Part shown: positions 40,305-52,850 of the stretch, piece by piece
Position numbering within the stretch: position 1 is the first letter of the stretch
Layout: the number at the start of each line of letters is the position of its first letter
From: Lingula anatina
Taxonomy: Eukaryota > Brachiopoda > Lingulata > Lingulida > Lingulidae
Assembly (NCBI RefSeq): GCF_001039355.2
Contig: NW_019775567.1
Coordinates: 1-64,000 of the forward strand
DNA length: 64,000 bases
Direction of reading: 5' to 3'
Translations under genes and position numbers: made by a program
Notes under the pieces: generated by a model
What the model saw: the letters and a program-made list of their open reading frames with translations, nothing else
What the model was told of the DNA's origin: nothing
Databases searched by the model: none

Positions 40305-41895
40305 TCAAGAAGTGACAATGAATACCAAAAACACTTCACTAAAAAAAAAAGATTTTTTTAATCCCTGCAATTTCAAGCCACTAAATCAAGTACCTGTTCT
40401 CTATTCTGGTCCCCTCTCTGAACCCTCACAGCGCTGTCTGACCAAGTTATTCCTGCAAACGGTAGCCAAATAAACCCCAAACAAACCGTCCATCACGTCC
40501 ATCACGCCTTTCACCAAAGGCCACTGCACTTACTTTGCCTAATTGGCTCATCTTTTTTAGCCTAAACTCTGGACTAGATCTCATTAACTTCCCGTCTCCA
40601 CCTCAACTTCTTCTCCATGATCTACACAAGCTAGATTTATATCAACGGCTTTCCCAAAAACCTACTTTGTCCAATTATCGCAAGTTTATGAGCTGTTGTA
40701 TTTCTATTTTAGTGGAAATTTAGCTTATTGTACATTGGAACTGGTATTGCACTTTTTGCCCTTTAATGTAGAATGTCTGCTGCAGCTGGAAATAGCCATG
40801 GTATGGCTTTCATTGGGATGTTTACTAAACTTTGAAGGCTGCTGTTTACAAACAGAAAAACAGAGGTGCAAATCGTTAAATGTTAAGATATGGCTACTTA
40901 ATTTACTGCGCTTGCTAGCACAAGAGGAAGACAAAAATCAACAGGAAATTCAATCACCAAATTTACCTAATTCTCTCTCTTTTCAAGTTGGAATTTTTAA
41001 CAGTTTGAAGAATCCTGTCATTCTGAAAATCATTAGTTCTGAAAGGAAGTAATCCAGTGGAAAATTGTCCAAAAATATTCTAGAAATGCAGCAAAGTGCT
41101 TTGATGTTCTAAAAGACTTAAAAATCAATTAATTAAAACAGCTTTTGTATATATCCTGCATCCGTTTTATTCTAAAATCTCAAAATAGTGAGGAAAAATT
41201 TGTTGCTGAAAAGCCATGCCAATCCACCAATCAGATACCATTGCAAAACAAGCGATATCATATCTACAGCATTCCTAATTATAGACGCATTCTTGGAATG
41301 GTATTCTACTTTTATCGACCCAAACTCCCCACTTTTTGCAAAATCTGTTCCTCATTTCTTTTTCCAATTTTCCATAGCATGTTCGCATTTAAGGCAAAAC
41401 ATGTCCTTGGTTTGAAAGCTTATCGCCCATGAGTAAAACCAGGTTGAATAAATATGTACGCGTGCTGCCAAAAAACTACCCATTTATATTGCGATTATTG
41501 CCACAGTGAGGCCTGCGTATTGGAGTAGTCATTCATAAAATCTTGGGAAATCTCCAAAGCACGGCTGCTTACCTTATGATGTTTGAGCTACCTTTGCAAA
41601 CTTCATATGTTTCTGAGTGGAAAATGTCACTTTTTTATTACATTTCTATGTGTAGCACATGCCCCTTTACAAGGTCAAGGTCACTTTCTGGATTCACAGG
41701 TACCCAACCTTTCTCTAAATACACAAAAAATCGCTGCATATGATGAAATTACCATGTGTAAGGTTTAAAACATTTTATGTATAAGCAAGCAAGACAAGTT
41801 TTATTAAACACATTTTGAACAGTGTGCCCTTTACTACAGCAAGAAGAAAGATAGTAAGAAAGAAATAATAAGTGACAGTGTCATAAAATTGGCTC

Positions 41896-41985
41896 CTGGT
41901 TCTTCATAAAATTTATGAAATTTTAGGTGACAATACCATTCTGGTTCTTCATAAAATTTATGAAATTTTAGGTGACAATACCATT
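41896..41985. repeat. Perfect tandem duplication of a 45-bp unit
   Basis: CTGGTTCTTCATAAAATTTA and the following 25 bases occur twice back to back without a difference. Each unit contains a perfect short palindrome, TTCATAAA-A-TTTATGAA. The 45-base length keeps a reading frame, which produces a repeated peptide in one minus-strand ORF, but there is no sign of coding. Confidence 0.95.
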
Positions 41986-42199
41986 CATATAAATTTTTCT
42001 CTCCACCATCCCAGTTAACCCAGTAATCATGTAAGCCTATGACATAACCCAGTGCAGTAGGCCTCTCAACCAGGGTCCAAACAAATGAGCTTGAAATTCC
42101 ATCAGAAATACAAACCAATTAGTCATCATACCCTGCCGCAAATCACTACCCAGTAGTGCAATAATATTTTCATTTATTATACACAGTTAGTAAATTAAG

Positions 42200-42218
42200 C
42201 AAAAAAAAAAAAAAAAAA
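42200..42218. repeat. Poly-A run
   Basis: Run of about 18 adenines in AT-rich sequence. Confidence 0.88.
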
Positions 42219-43038
42219 CTAGGTACCGTATTTTCTTCACGGCTCAGTTTAATCCTTGCTGAGCGCAAAATTCTCCTTTAAAAGAAGTGATTAGAGAAAT
42301 ATTCTCCGATAATAACAATGTAACAAAGTCTTTCCAAATATAACAATGTCTGCCAACAACTGACCACTTAGACGTGGTCACATTGGAATATTTGAGACAC
42401 GTTCTGAAACTATCTGGAGTAGGTTCAGTGTTTTCAGTGTCAAACAATCTGCCTTAAAATTGGTGACAGCAATAAATAAACTGCTTCTTTTTAAGTAATG
42501 CATTTAACACTTTGATTCATTGTGTTAGATGAAGAGCATCAACAGCAATCAACATCGTTGCAAATTAATAATCCATGGAAAAAGACCGGATGCCATTTGG
42601 TCACATGTGACAAGGTTTGGATCCAAACCGATTTTAGCCACAGTCTTAACTCGCCTCAATGTGAACACGTCTTATTCCCCAGCATTCACAGGTACCATGG
42701 TACTCTATGGTTCATATTCAATAATAAACAGCCTAAGTACTGGTATTTTGGAGGGGGGAGGGGTTTATACAGCCAAATGGAGCATAGGGGATCAACCAGG
42801 ACCTATATTGAATCAAAACACCCTGTAATCTCTTAGATAAATACCCTGACCAGAGAAGGGAGAGGATTAAGAAGGGGCGGAACTTTGATCAGCACCCCTC
42901 TCCTGATGATGTGTTTTCACCTGGAGTGAGAGAGGATGATGTAATATGGTCTTATACTCTCTCCTGTATACCTGTGTGCTTCTCCTCAAGTGCTGAGACA
43001 TGGTCACAATGGACACGGATATTAAAATTAAGTCTACA

Positions 43039-43219
43039 CAGGCCCGTAGCCAGCAATTTCAAAAGGGGGGTTCTTTTTCTAAAAAAGTGGACCTTTTTCC
43101 CCATAAAAACTTTATGTGCCTAGATCAAATTTTACCCAGAGTGGACCTTTTCCCAGCAAAAGGGGCAGTTCTTTCGAACCCCCCGAACCCCCCCCCCCCC
43201 CCCCCCGACTACGGGCCTG
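43039..43219. mobile_element. Complete small inverted-repeat element (GGCCCGTAGCC family) with internal poly-C
   Basis: The left end CAGGCCCGTAGCCAGC matches, inverted, the right end CGACTACGGGCCTG. The flanks carry a 5-base direct repeat CTACA (43034-43038 and 43220-43224), consistent with a target-site duplication. The interior holds two diverged AAGTGGACC/GAGTGGACC motifs and a run of about 18 C at 43189-43206 before the right end. Length 181 bases, no coding capacity. Family copies: 28831, 60479 (inverted, nested) and 62108. The class of the mobilising transposase is not evident from the ends. Confidence 0.72.
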
Positions 43220-45449
43220 CTACAATAGGACAGCACTGCCAACATGAAAGAACTCAACATGCATAGCTTTCTTCTCACATCCTTATTTTTAAAATAGAGA
43301 TTCACCTTTGAACAATGGAGGTCTGTCAAATTGTATATATAATATGTATACATGAGTAGACTCAATGCTTTTGTATAGCTGGGCAGAGATAGGTGGATTG
43401 AAAAGGGAGAAATGAAGATAAAATCTCAACTGCACTACCAATAATCAAGTCAAACACTCAACTACAGTACACCACATTTCATTTTCCCCACATTTTCCTG
43501 ATTACTTTTCATTCACAGTGTAATTTCATTTGTAAAAAGTCCAGTAATTTAATCCAGCTTCCCAAACCATTGTTTCTACATTTAGTACAGCCCTGAAGAG
43601 GATCAGGAAATAGCTGCTCTCCTCCAATATGACCCTATAAGTAAAGAGGCATGTATAAAACTCAAGAGCTATTCAACATTTAAAGAGGCAGTTTTAAGTG
43701 GAATGAACCTATTTCCAACCTAACCTTGTGTCCTTCTCCAACAGGCCTTCTTCACTTTTAATCTTTGCTGAGAGTTCAATCATAAAAATTAACTGATAAC
43801 TGACGATTATTTTTCAAAACATGTATTCTAGAATTTCTACCAATATGTTCTACATCATGCCCTGATGAGTATAAAATTATAATAAGTTTCCAGACAAGTC
43901 TTAAACATTTTATCACTAGTAATCTCTTATTTCAGACAATAAGGGCACTTGTCATAACAGTTTTAGATAATTCATTGCCTTAATTACAGCAGAATAAATG
44001 ATCACTTTCTTCATTTCAATTGCCATACTTTATCACCACATATAACAGAAATTATCATCCCAGATATTTCCACCACTATGTCAGGCAGTGACATTTCCAA
44101 GTCTTACCAAAAAAGGTCAAACTGTTTATCAGATTTATGAATAAAGCCTCCGCAAAAGCTGATCAAATTTTGACATGGTTTACCCTTTTGGGGCCATAAA
44201 TTACAAACAAGTAAATAGAGTCTTTGTTAGACTACATCAGCATAAGTGTACCCTTTTCCTCTGATCTAATTCTCCTCAAATTTACCTTGCAACATCAATT
44301 AACTGTATGTCAAGGTTTAAATAGACTTTTTATTGACCGTCCTGTTAAGATATCAAAATGTTGCCCAAAGACTCTTTTAAGTATGTTGACCCCCTCCCCA
44401 GGCCTGTTGAATTCGGATGTTTGGGGGTTTTAAGTTCGGATATTTGGGGGCTTCCTGTGGGTATACTTGATATCCTTGGGCAATGGTCCTTGAAACATTC
44501 TGAATAAGGAAAGTAAGCATCAATCCAACCTGGTATTAGTCACTTTAGGTTTTTTTCTCTGCAATTTTGCCCTTCTTAAATATAAAGTGAGGGTGAGCCT
44601 TGTGGAAGGCTCACTGATACATCCATGGGTTTCTTTTAGTATAATTCTGGTAATAACTCAATTTTTTTGATGGGGAAGAATTTTCAATCTTTCAGATATG
44701 TATTTTTGAAATCATTAAAAAATATATTTCTGTGAAGAAATTTAGTGCTTTACTGTATAGAAAAGAACTGCTTTTCCATATTGCTGCTTACCAATGAATA
44801 GGAATGTTTTTATTAAAAATTTTATGACTTAAAAATGCAGCACCTATAGAACTAACCATTTTCCCCAATGAAAAGACCAAGTCGTTACCACAGATGATCA
44901 TACATAAACTCTATAGTTACAGTTCCAGATTCATTTATTTTATGTACAACAGTATGAGGAGAGGAAGGGGGAGGAGGGGCAAATTCATGCTTCCACTGTA
45001 TCTCTTATCACTGCCTACCCCCCTTCCACCCCCCAGAACCCCACTAGAACTTATTAACTACATCCCATCAGAACACAGTATTGCAGAGCATCATGGTGGT
45101 CCTATCGTATTGTCTAAGGTTACAGAACTTTTGTTCACTGCATGCCATGTGCGGCTGATAAGATAATAAGTTTCTGCTCAAAGGCTTCCGAAAGGCTTCC
45201 TCAATGAAACAATGGCTTACTTGGCAGATGTGCTGGAAAGCTAAGATTGAGCGCATGTAGAGGATGGGTTAAGGTATTTGAAGAATATTTTAATTCCCGT
45301 TTGTTGACATGCGTATTGTAAACATATTCAGATCATCAAGATGCATATGGCAAATGTGTGGTAGCTCTAACTAAACTCAGGCTAGCTGCAAATTCAGATT
45401 TTTCATATCATGTTTTCAGCTGATATAACACAATGTCTAAATCACTGAA

Positions 45450-45450
45450 T

Positions 45451-45539
<89 letters not shown>
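45450..45539. repeat. CA microsatellite running into a GA microsatellite
   Basis: Seven CA units followed by about 37 GA units (45465-45539). Confidence 0.96.
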
Positions 45540-45543
<4 letters not shown>

Positions 45544-46934
45544 CCTCCTTCCAAGAAAACGGTTGAATTCCCAGAACATACCCAGCATTATATGAGCTTA
45601 CAAGAACCCAACTTTCCTCACTGCAGGGTAAGACTGAGATGAAACAGGGGTCAGTGAATTTTAGCTTACAAGATTCCACTTCAGAGGCAGGCTGTTATGA
45701 ACTGCTGTTTTTGCAGCAAATAGTCGCCACTCTGACATCTTCAATTTTACGCATGCTATGTAGCTATGAATCCTGCGATGAATCCAGAATGCTTCATTTA
45801 GTGCATAGCTAAAATCTTTTTCTTCCCTTCTTGTTTCATTTTGTTATAAAAATATTGTGCTATAAAAACTGGTCAGTCAGTCGCCATTCTGCCACCTTCA
45901 TTTAGCTGTATGACTGAGTTTTGAATTGTGTTTTGAGCCCCAAATACTTACATGGAGTTTTATCATTAATTTCATAACTATTTTCTCTTTCATTTGTTTC
46001 TCCCTTTCTTAACTAATTTTAATTTAAAAAGTTTGGAGTAACTAACAGTGTGAGCTGTTCCAAATATAACTGACTGAATGTCAAAGAGAATTTTTAAAAA
46101 TTTAAATTTTCTAAAAAAGACAGCAAAATAAAAATATTTTAAATTGCTGTCTTCATTCCTTGAAAACATTTCTATCCATCACACTCCCCACAACTATTTG
46201 ACAAAAATCCCTCCTAATTCCCACACTAAATAAAAAGCCATAAAACAAATTACTCCCTATTAAAAGTGGAAATTTCATTTTTCGCCTGCTCGAAAGAAAT
46301 GCCTGGCGACAGCAGCGTGGCTATTTTACAATTACTACAATCTGAAAATGCCACACTCTCCCCAGTTCAAGGCATGTCAGCATTCTGAATGTCAAAGATC
46401 TCAAGATAGGTGCTCAATTTTAGAAACAAGGGTTGATTACAGCGCCTTTTTACTTACTTCTTAAGAAAACCCAACTGCGCAGATTGTACAACTGGAAACA
46501 TTTGCCAAGATCGCAGCCTTGGCTTTTGAAGTCTGCAGCTCTGGTATAACCCTAAGAGGTTGTTATAGTATCAGAATCACTGAGAGAGAGAGAGAAAGGA
46601 AGAGAAAAAACGGTAGAGGGGGGCTGGAAAAAGAAAAGGAGAAAAACCATAGCTTTTTTTCTTTGTTATGAAATATATCAGGGGAAGACCATGTAGGGCA
46701 AGGCTGAAAACAAAAACATCAAATAGTTCATGCCACATTGTCCATCATCTCTAACACCTGACCCCAACAGCATTTTGGTCATCTTGTACTTTTATTGGCC
46801 CTATAACCTCTTCAACTTGACCTGGACTTTTCAATAAGACCTTGCCACATTTACACTTCCCAAAGTTACAGGTCACTTCTACTCTGGAGCACATAAAACA
46901 ATGCCAAAGCACATACTAGAATATTATCTCTGAG

Positions 46935-47093
46935 TAATGCAATCAACTTTCTCTGCTCTAAGTAATACAATCAACTTTCTCTGCTCTAAGAAATGCCATC
47001 CACTTTCCCTGCTCTGAGAAATGCAATCAACCTTTCCTGCTTTGAGAAATGCAATCAACTTTCTCTGCTCCAAGTAATGCAATCAACTTTATG
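46935..47093. repeat. Minisatellite, six 28-bp units
   Basis: Units begin at 46935, 46963, 46991, 47019, 47047 and 47075 with exact 28-base spacing. The consensus starts TAATGCAATCAACTTTCTCT and continues GCTCTAAG; units differ by a few substitutions (TAATAC, AAATGC, CCATCC). The last unit is cut after AACTTTATG. Confidence 0.95.
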
Positions 47094-48009
47094 TTTGATG
47101 AAAAAAAATGGTGCACAAAAGATTATAAAGATCCTCTAATGCCAAACAAACTTCAAAACACTAAGTTTATTGTTCAGTTCAAAATTTTGATCTAAAATGG
47201 CTTCCATACTGTCCAAAAAAGAATATTGAAGTTGGGTGAGATGACAGGGGTGCATTTACCATGGCTCTGTTACGATCCAGGAACACAAGGAGATCCAACT
47301 CCAAACCGACCAGTGTAAATGATCCTCACAAGTCTGCCCAGTCAGTCAGTCATCCCATGCTGCATTCCTCGCTGTCACATTTCTCTCTCTCTCTCAGTGG
47401 CAGCAGACAGGCTAGACTGGGGAGAAACCAACTCACCTATCTGATCAGAGATAAATGACTGGGGAAGGAAGCTATATTGGTCATGCTGGCCTTTCTCTCT
47501 TGACCAGTTTCCTGACCACAGAGGAGAGAATCCAGACCAAGTACATGGGTGTGCTCAGCTTCATGTCTTCCTGCAGTGTGTTAGTCTGTGTATCCATATG
47601 CCTGGCCAATACAAGTTAACACAGGGCCAGGAAATAGATACTTAATGTATGATGTGTCTACTCTGAAGAATCTGGACTAAAGTACCCAGAGACAGTTCAT
47701 TGAGTTCAGTATCTGTCACCTTACAATGCTGCATAATGTCATGTCATATGACATTTGGTGACACTTTCCGTGTGACACACGGTGTATTGTGTTAAAATGT
47801 CATGTATCAACTGGTGATCTTGACGTCTCTTTCTTTCTGCTTTGTTTTCATTTGCTATCTATAATTCCAGCAATTACCCAAGCCAATTGATGAGGTTTGA
47901 TTCAATCTAATTTCGGCAAATTTGATTTTAATTCAGCCCTGGGCTAAAATGTAGGATTTGTTTATTGAACTTAGTGGAGCACACTGATTTTTGGTCAGCA
48001 CTTGAGACA

Positions 48010-48029
48010 CCCCCCCCCCCCCCCCCCCC
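48010..48029. repeat. Poly-C run, 20 bases
   Basis: Uninterrupted cytosines; no clear matching ends of the GGCCCGTAGCC family nearby. Confidence 0.94.
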
Positions 48030-51000
48030 GCTTAAACATGTCATCCAACCCACCAGTACTATGCTTGAATAACCAGTTTTCAACAATAGCCATATATCAA
48101 TTTTAATTAACTCATGTTCTCTTTCCATAAGAAAAAACACTTTGATAAATCATCTCCTAAATTAAGCAGTCGGTGAACATCAACCCGTTGTTCTCCTCCC
48201 ATCGTGTTTCGTACACCTATCTTAATCCAGGCTGGATTAACCTGTATCATCAATTACCGTGATAACAGCTCCGCCACTCTGGCTTGCTTATTTGCCTTCG
48301 TGTCTCGTACAATACTTCTCTGCTACTGCCAGTATCATGTCCAGTTTGAAGAGTAAACGACAATAACAACAACAACAACTTCCGATTCATTGATTGATTT
48401 AGGAATTAGACAAGACCTCATTTTCAAATCCTGCTGATTATTTCGGGACCTCTTGGGGGTGGTTTGGTCATTTTGACAACTTCCTCTCTTTGCAATTGTA
48501 TTAAAAGGATTTCCGGCAAGCTAAGATAAAGAGGGGCGGTGTCTCATAGGGGGGTGGTACATGCACATACACTTCACTATCAATGGCTCTCGTAATTTCA
48601 ATTTTGTATGATGTCATCTCTGATAATTGGAATCAAATTAATCACAACACAGCCCTAATGATCTATACAAACAAGAAGTCGCTTCAGGAGCCCTGCTGAG
48701 CAGATATTGGTTTAACTGCAATCAAAATCCATTAGGTAACAAACTGTTTATGCTAATCACGCAAACACTGTTAAACAATACCTCTATATGCAATGTCACA
48801 TGTTTAACAGTGGCAAATTTGGTGTAAAGGGGTAAACATTAACAACACTGTTCTTCATTCAAATACTGCTACTAAGGTACAGTGCATAGACAGTTATGTA
48901 GATAGAATCTGACCTAAGCAACAGGAATGTCAATTGCATGACGAGAGGATTGTGATTGAAACTTTCAGCATGAATTCTTCGGTGACAACAAAGGCTCCCT
49001 AACCCTAGGAATACAAAGTGAACCTTGAAGTGTCTATACACCACCTCTAATCAATGTGGACCATGTTATATTACCTGTTACCTCAGGTGTCTTAATGACA
49101 GCAGATAGCACACAGACCCGGACAACTTATGCAACATACTACAGCTTAATTAACTTAATGAGTCCACTTATTGTACCATAAAATACAAAATGGTCATAAG
49201 TGAAGCCTTTTTGTGAAATCAGAAATTTAAACTTGGCAAGAAAACAATTCAGAAAGTTAACTTCTGAGTTCAAAATTAAATAGAAAATTAATGTTTTCTT
49301 TGCTTGAGTAAATGTGAATGCACAAGTAAATTGCACTCATAAATTTTTGAAAGATAACAATGAAATTAATTCAAGTTCTTTGGAGAACAAGGTACAATTT
49401 GGTCATATTTCCAGACAGAAAAACATAACTAAAATCTCTATGTCCCCGAGTGCACAGGTCACAATTTTTCAATCATTTTAAGAGTCCAGAACTGGCCATG
49501 GACTGGGACAATCCACTGGCCTTCCAGTGAACCCACTCCAAGACATAATAAGAGTGTAATTACTTTCCATGTAACCATTCCTCTCAATGGACCCTCAACA
49601 ACTGCTGTTCAAAAATAAGACCTGCAGTAACCTGGTAACACACACCCCACGTCCATTTTGTAAAATTATCATTCTATAAACAAATGTATCAAGTGGAGCT
49701 TAATCTGAGATGGAGATTTGAAAAGATGAAAGGAAAGTGGTTAATGAGTCAGATTCACCATTACGGGCGCTTTTTTTATGGATGGGGTGGTCAAATCTTT
49801 AGTAGTACAAGAACACTCTTTCTTCCCCTCATCAAACCTTTCTCTCTCTACCAAAGCTACAAGTCACAGATCCAACCTTCTTGCCATCACACAAACTGAG
49901 CCTACATTTCACCACAAGAAAGTTCCTCAAAGCTACAACTAAAATGTTAAAAATATTCCCTGATGCTCTTTGAAAAATTTGAAACTGCGGCGCACCACAA
50001 GATAAATGTACCATTTTATCCATCACTGCTCATGTGTTGCAGCATCGCAAGCAATGAGGAGCAAATTAGTGCAATTTCCTTCAAAGTTGAGGCATGGAGC
50101 AGGCATTCTTTCATCCTGAGGTTAGTGGGCTAGGTATGTCTATGTGTCTATGAATGCACATACATATGCGTGTGGGCTCATACATGAAGGAATTCTTCGG
50201 CAAATGTCACGTCTAGGTCCAGTTGGTGCATTTGGCTATCTGCAGTCCCATCTCTGAGGCGTGGAGAGCAAGCCGAACATGAGAACGGTGTTAGGAAAAG
50301 TGCCTTTATTGATTTCAAAACAGTTGTGGCAAATATTGTATTCAACATCCTCCCCGCCCACTGTTTCACTGTCGATGTCCTCTTTGAGTTAATGAGCAGA
50401 AAATATTGTAAAACCACAAACCACATAAGAGAAACTGAGTGATAACAAGATAGATGATCATTTCAAATGGTTGAGAAGCTGAGCCTTTGTCTGGGTCATT
50501 ATTTGTGCTGTTTTTTTCTGATATAGCACCTTCACCTTCAGTGTGACAAGTACAAATATTTGCTGTTTGTAAAAGTGCTCCTGTAATAACCAGCTTCCAA
50601 AGTATAAAAACACTTAAACACTTTTTTCATGACCTTGACCAAAAAATACATTTTTTGAAAAAATGACCATTTATGACAAAAAGCACATTTCAAAATTTTC
50701 TATTCCGCCTATAAAAGTCTTCCCTGCACTGCCCCCTCCCGCCCCCCCCCTCCCCCCAAATCAAAAGATAAGCAGAGCACTTCGGTTCCTGACCCTTTCC
50801 TCAATCGAACCTCTTCAAAACCTTGAAGTGGTTTGTATTGTCCAGTAGCATGCTTGCACAGTCTGTCAGGGTATATAACCCGCCCTGTGTTAGGAGGAGA
50901 CTACAGCAGGGGAGATAAGGTACTAGAACAGTATGGGAACAAGAGGTTGATAAGGGCAGAATTGGTTGAGATCGCCCTTAACTGAGAAATTCTCCTTCCT

Positions 51001-51254
51001 TGGTAGGCTGCCAGTAGTTTAAATTGCACTGTGTCATTGAAATATTCATCACACTGTTATGTTTCCAAATGAAATATTTTGCACAACAGAATATCTAAAA
51101 TTGCACAAAACTGTTGAATTGACTCCTTTTTGTTTTTTAACCATAAAACAAAAACATCTCACAAAAACATTTCAGAAAAATGCACTCAATTCCTAAAAAT
51201 CTCCCACAAGTCCAGATCCAATCATAAACAAAGAACAACAACCGATTCTAACAT

Positions 51255-51440
51255 TCAATATGTCCATGCCACTACCCAGTAGACGCCATTCAGGCTACAC
51301 GAAGGTATGGCATTTCCTTCGGGGTCTTTCTCCAACTGCTGTTTGGCATAGCGAGGAAATAGCTCTGAAACCAACTCTTTGGATGAATCAACCGAATACC
51401 CATCTGACCAATAAAACTGCAATCTTTTTTCAGAGATTGC
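51255..51440 (-). other. Exon-like minus-strand open segment, unknown
   Basis: A minus-strand frame, open to a TGA at about 51255, encodes a soluble-looking stretch: after a TTGCAG acceptor-like site near 51419 it reads FYWSDGYSVDSSKELVSELF, continues PRYAKQQLEKDPEGNAIPSC and ends YWVVAWTY. Codon composition looks coding, but the other frames are partly open too and the preceding pyrimidine tract is poor. It could be a terminal exon, a decayed gene or transposon fragment, or chance. No family is recognised. Confidence 0.2.
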
Positions 51441-52640
51441 TCTAGTGCTTTTCACTTCTTATTATATGTGGGCCTTTTTCTCTTTTATGAAAGTCAAATT
51501 TGCACTTTCTTACCCCTGCAGACTTTTAAAGAACCATGAAAAAGAATGTTTATTTCTAAAGGATCTCTACTGGTGTATGTTTGAAAAGTTTAACTTTGGC
51601 CTTCAAGGGGCAAAGAAAAGGTGACAGGAATTTCATGCAACCTGGTTGTAAAACAATAGAAATCTGTGATATTTTGATCCAATATTTACTATGTTTTTAA
51701 ATGGTTACTTCTGGAAACACTTGCCCATGTGGCCTAATGACCTTGTAAGCAGGGGTCACTGGGTTTTGATGATGTTTTGGGGTAAACTCTTCAAACTTAA
51801 CAATGAAATTTCAGTTGACAGTTTGGAAATCATGAATACTGACATGTGCAACTATGATGTCAAAAAGTGGAAGTTTAAAAACAATAAATGTTCCTTAAAT
51901 AGAACAAGACAGATTGCAGTGTAATTTAATGCTCATCTGAGATTACAAAATTCATGCTTATTTCTTTCAAATAACTTTTCAGAAACCCATGCACTGACAT
52001 GAACAAGTTGTTGACAAGGTCAGAGGTCAGTACTGTCCAATAAACAGCTAGAAGTAACCTGAGTGCATAGAACTTACTGCATATAATTAGCATGTAATTA
52101 GCATATCATTATTCCACAGTTGGTCAGTGACAAGGAAAATTCCACTTCAATCCATTGTTCTCTAGATTTTTAGATTCATATCCCCATTTGTCTAGACATC
52201 CTTGGGGTTACTAAATTGGGCAAAACCTAAATCATCTATCAACAAGTCAAATGTCCAGCAATAGCAGAAGAGATGCCATATTTCAAGTTAACTGAGTTTA
52301 ACAAGCAACATTTAAATTGCAGACTTAACAGATTGAAGAGAATGGACTTTTATAAGTGCAGTTAATAAGTTCAATGTCTGGTGATGTAGACAGCTAATAG
52401 TCCATGGAAATGAAGCTACTATCTATGTGTGCTTGAGTTCAGAACATTAGGTGAATGGATGGAAAGGAAAAAGGGGGAAGGGGAGGAAGGGGAGGGGGTT
52501 ATGGACATCCCTGCAAGTTCTGGGCTATTTCAAAACATATGCAAAAGCAAAGTGCGTAGTGAGCAAAAATATTATAAAGACAGTCTTGATATGCATTTTC
52601 AATCTCTTCTGGTACTAACGAATGCAGATATGTATGGATG

Positions 52641-52649
52641 CACATGCAC

Positions 52650-52687
<38 letters not shown>
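52641..52687. repeat. CA microsatellite
   Basis: CA repeat with ATG and TATA interruptions. Confidence 0.93.
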
Positions 52688-52691
<4 letters not shown>

Positions 52692-52799
52692 TTTTTCTGT
52701 CAATAAGGCACAGATACAGTCAGGTTTGTCTGTCAATCTCCACAGACCACCAAACACCATAGTCTAGACACTGGCCATTTATAACCCCCAATAAACCCC

Positions 52800-52850
52800 C
52801 TGGATGGCCTAATTAATGATCTAATTAGACAGTCTAATTACACCAGGGTG
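52800..52850. promoter_or_regulatory. Cluster of three TAATTA homeodomain-type sites
   Basis: TAATTA occurs at 52810-52815, 52822-52827 and 52835-52840, spaced 12 and 13 bases apart, with AGACAGTC between the last two. TAATTA is the core recognised by many homeodomain proteins. The regular spacing suggests an enhancer element, but such a cluster can also arise by chance in AT-rich DNA. Confidence 0.3.

Noticed and set aside
40696-41052. 118-codon plus-strand open frame
   Set aside because: Leu-rich but without signal, domain or splice support; treated as chance.
45221-45256. ATG plus 12 codons (MRSILAFQHICQ) and a GTAAGC donor in phase 0 on the minus strand
   Set aside because: Fits the PDZ exon by phase, but ATG-to-donor segments this short are expected many times by chance and there is no promoter or composition support.
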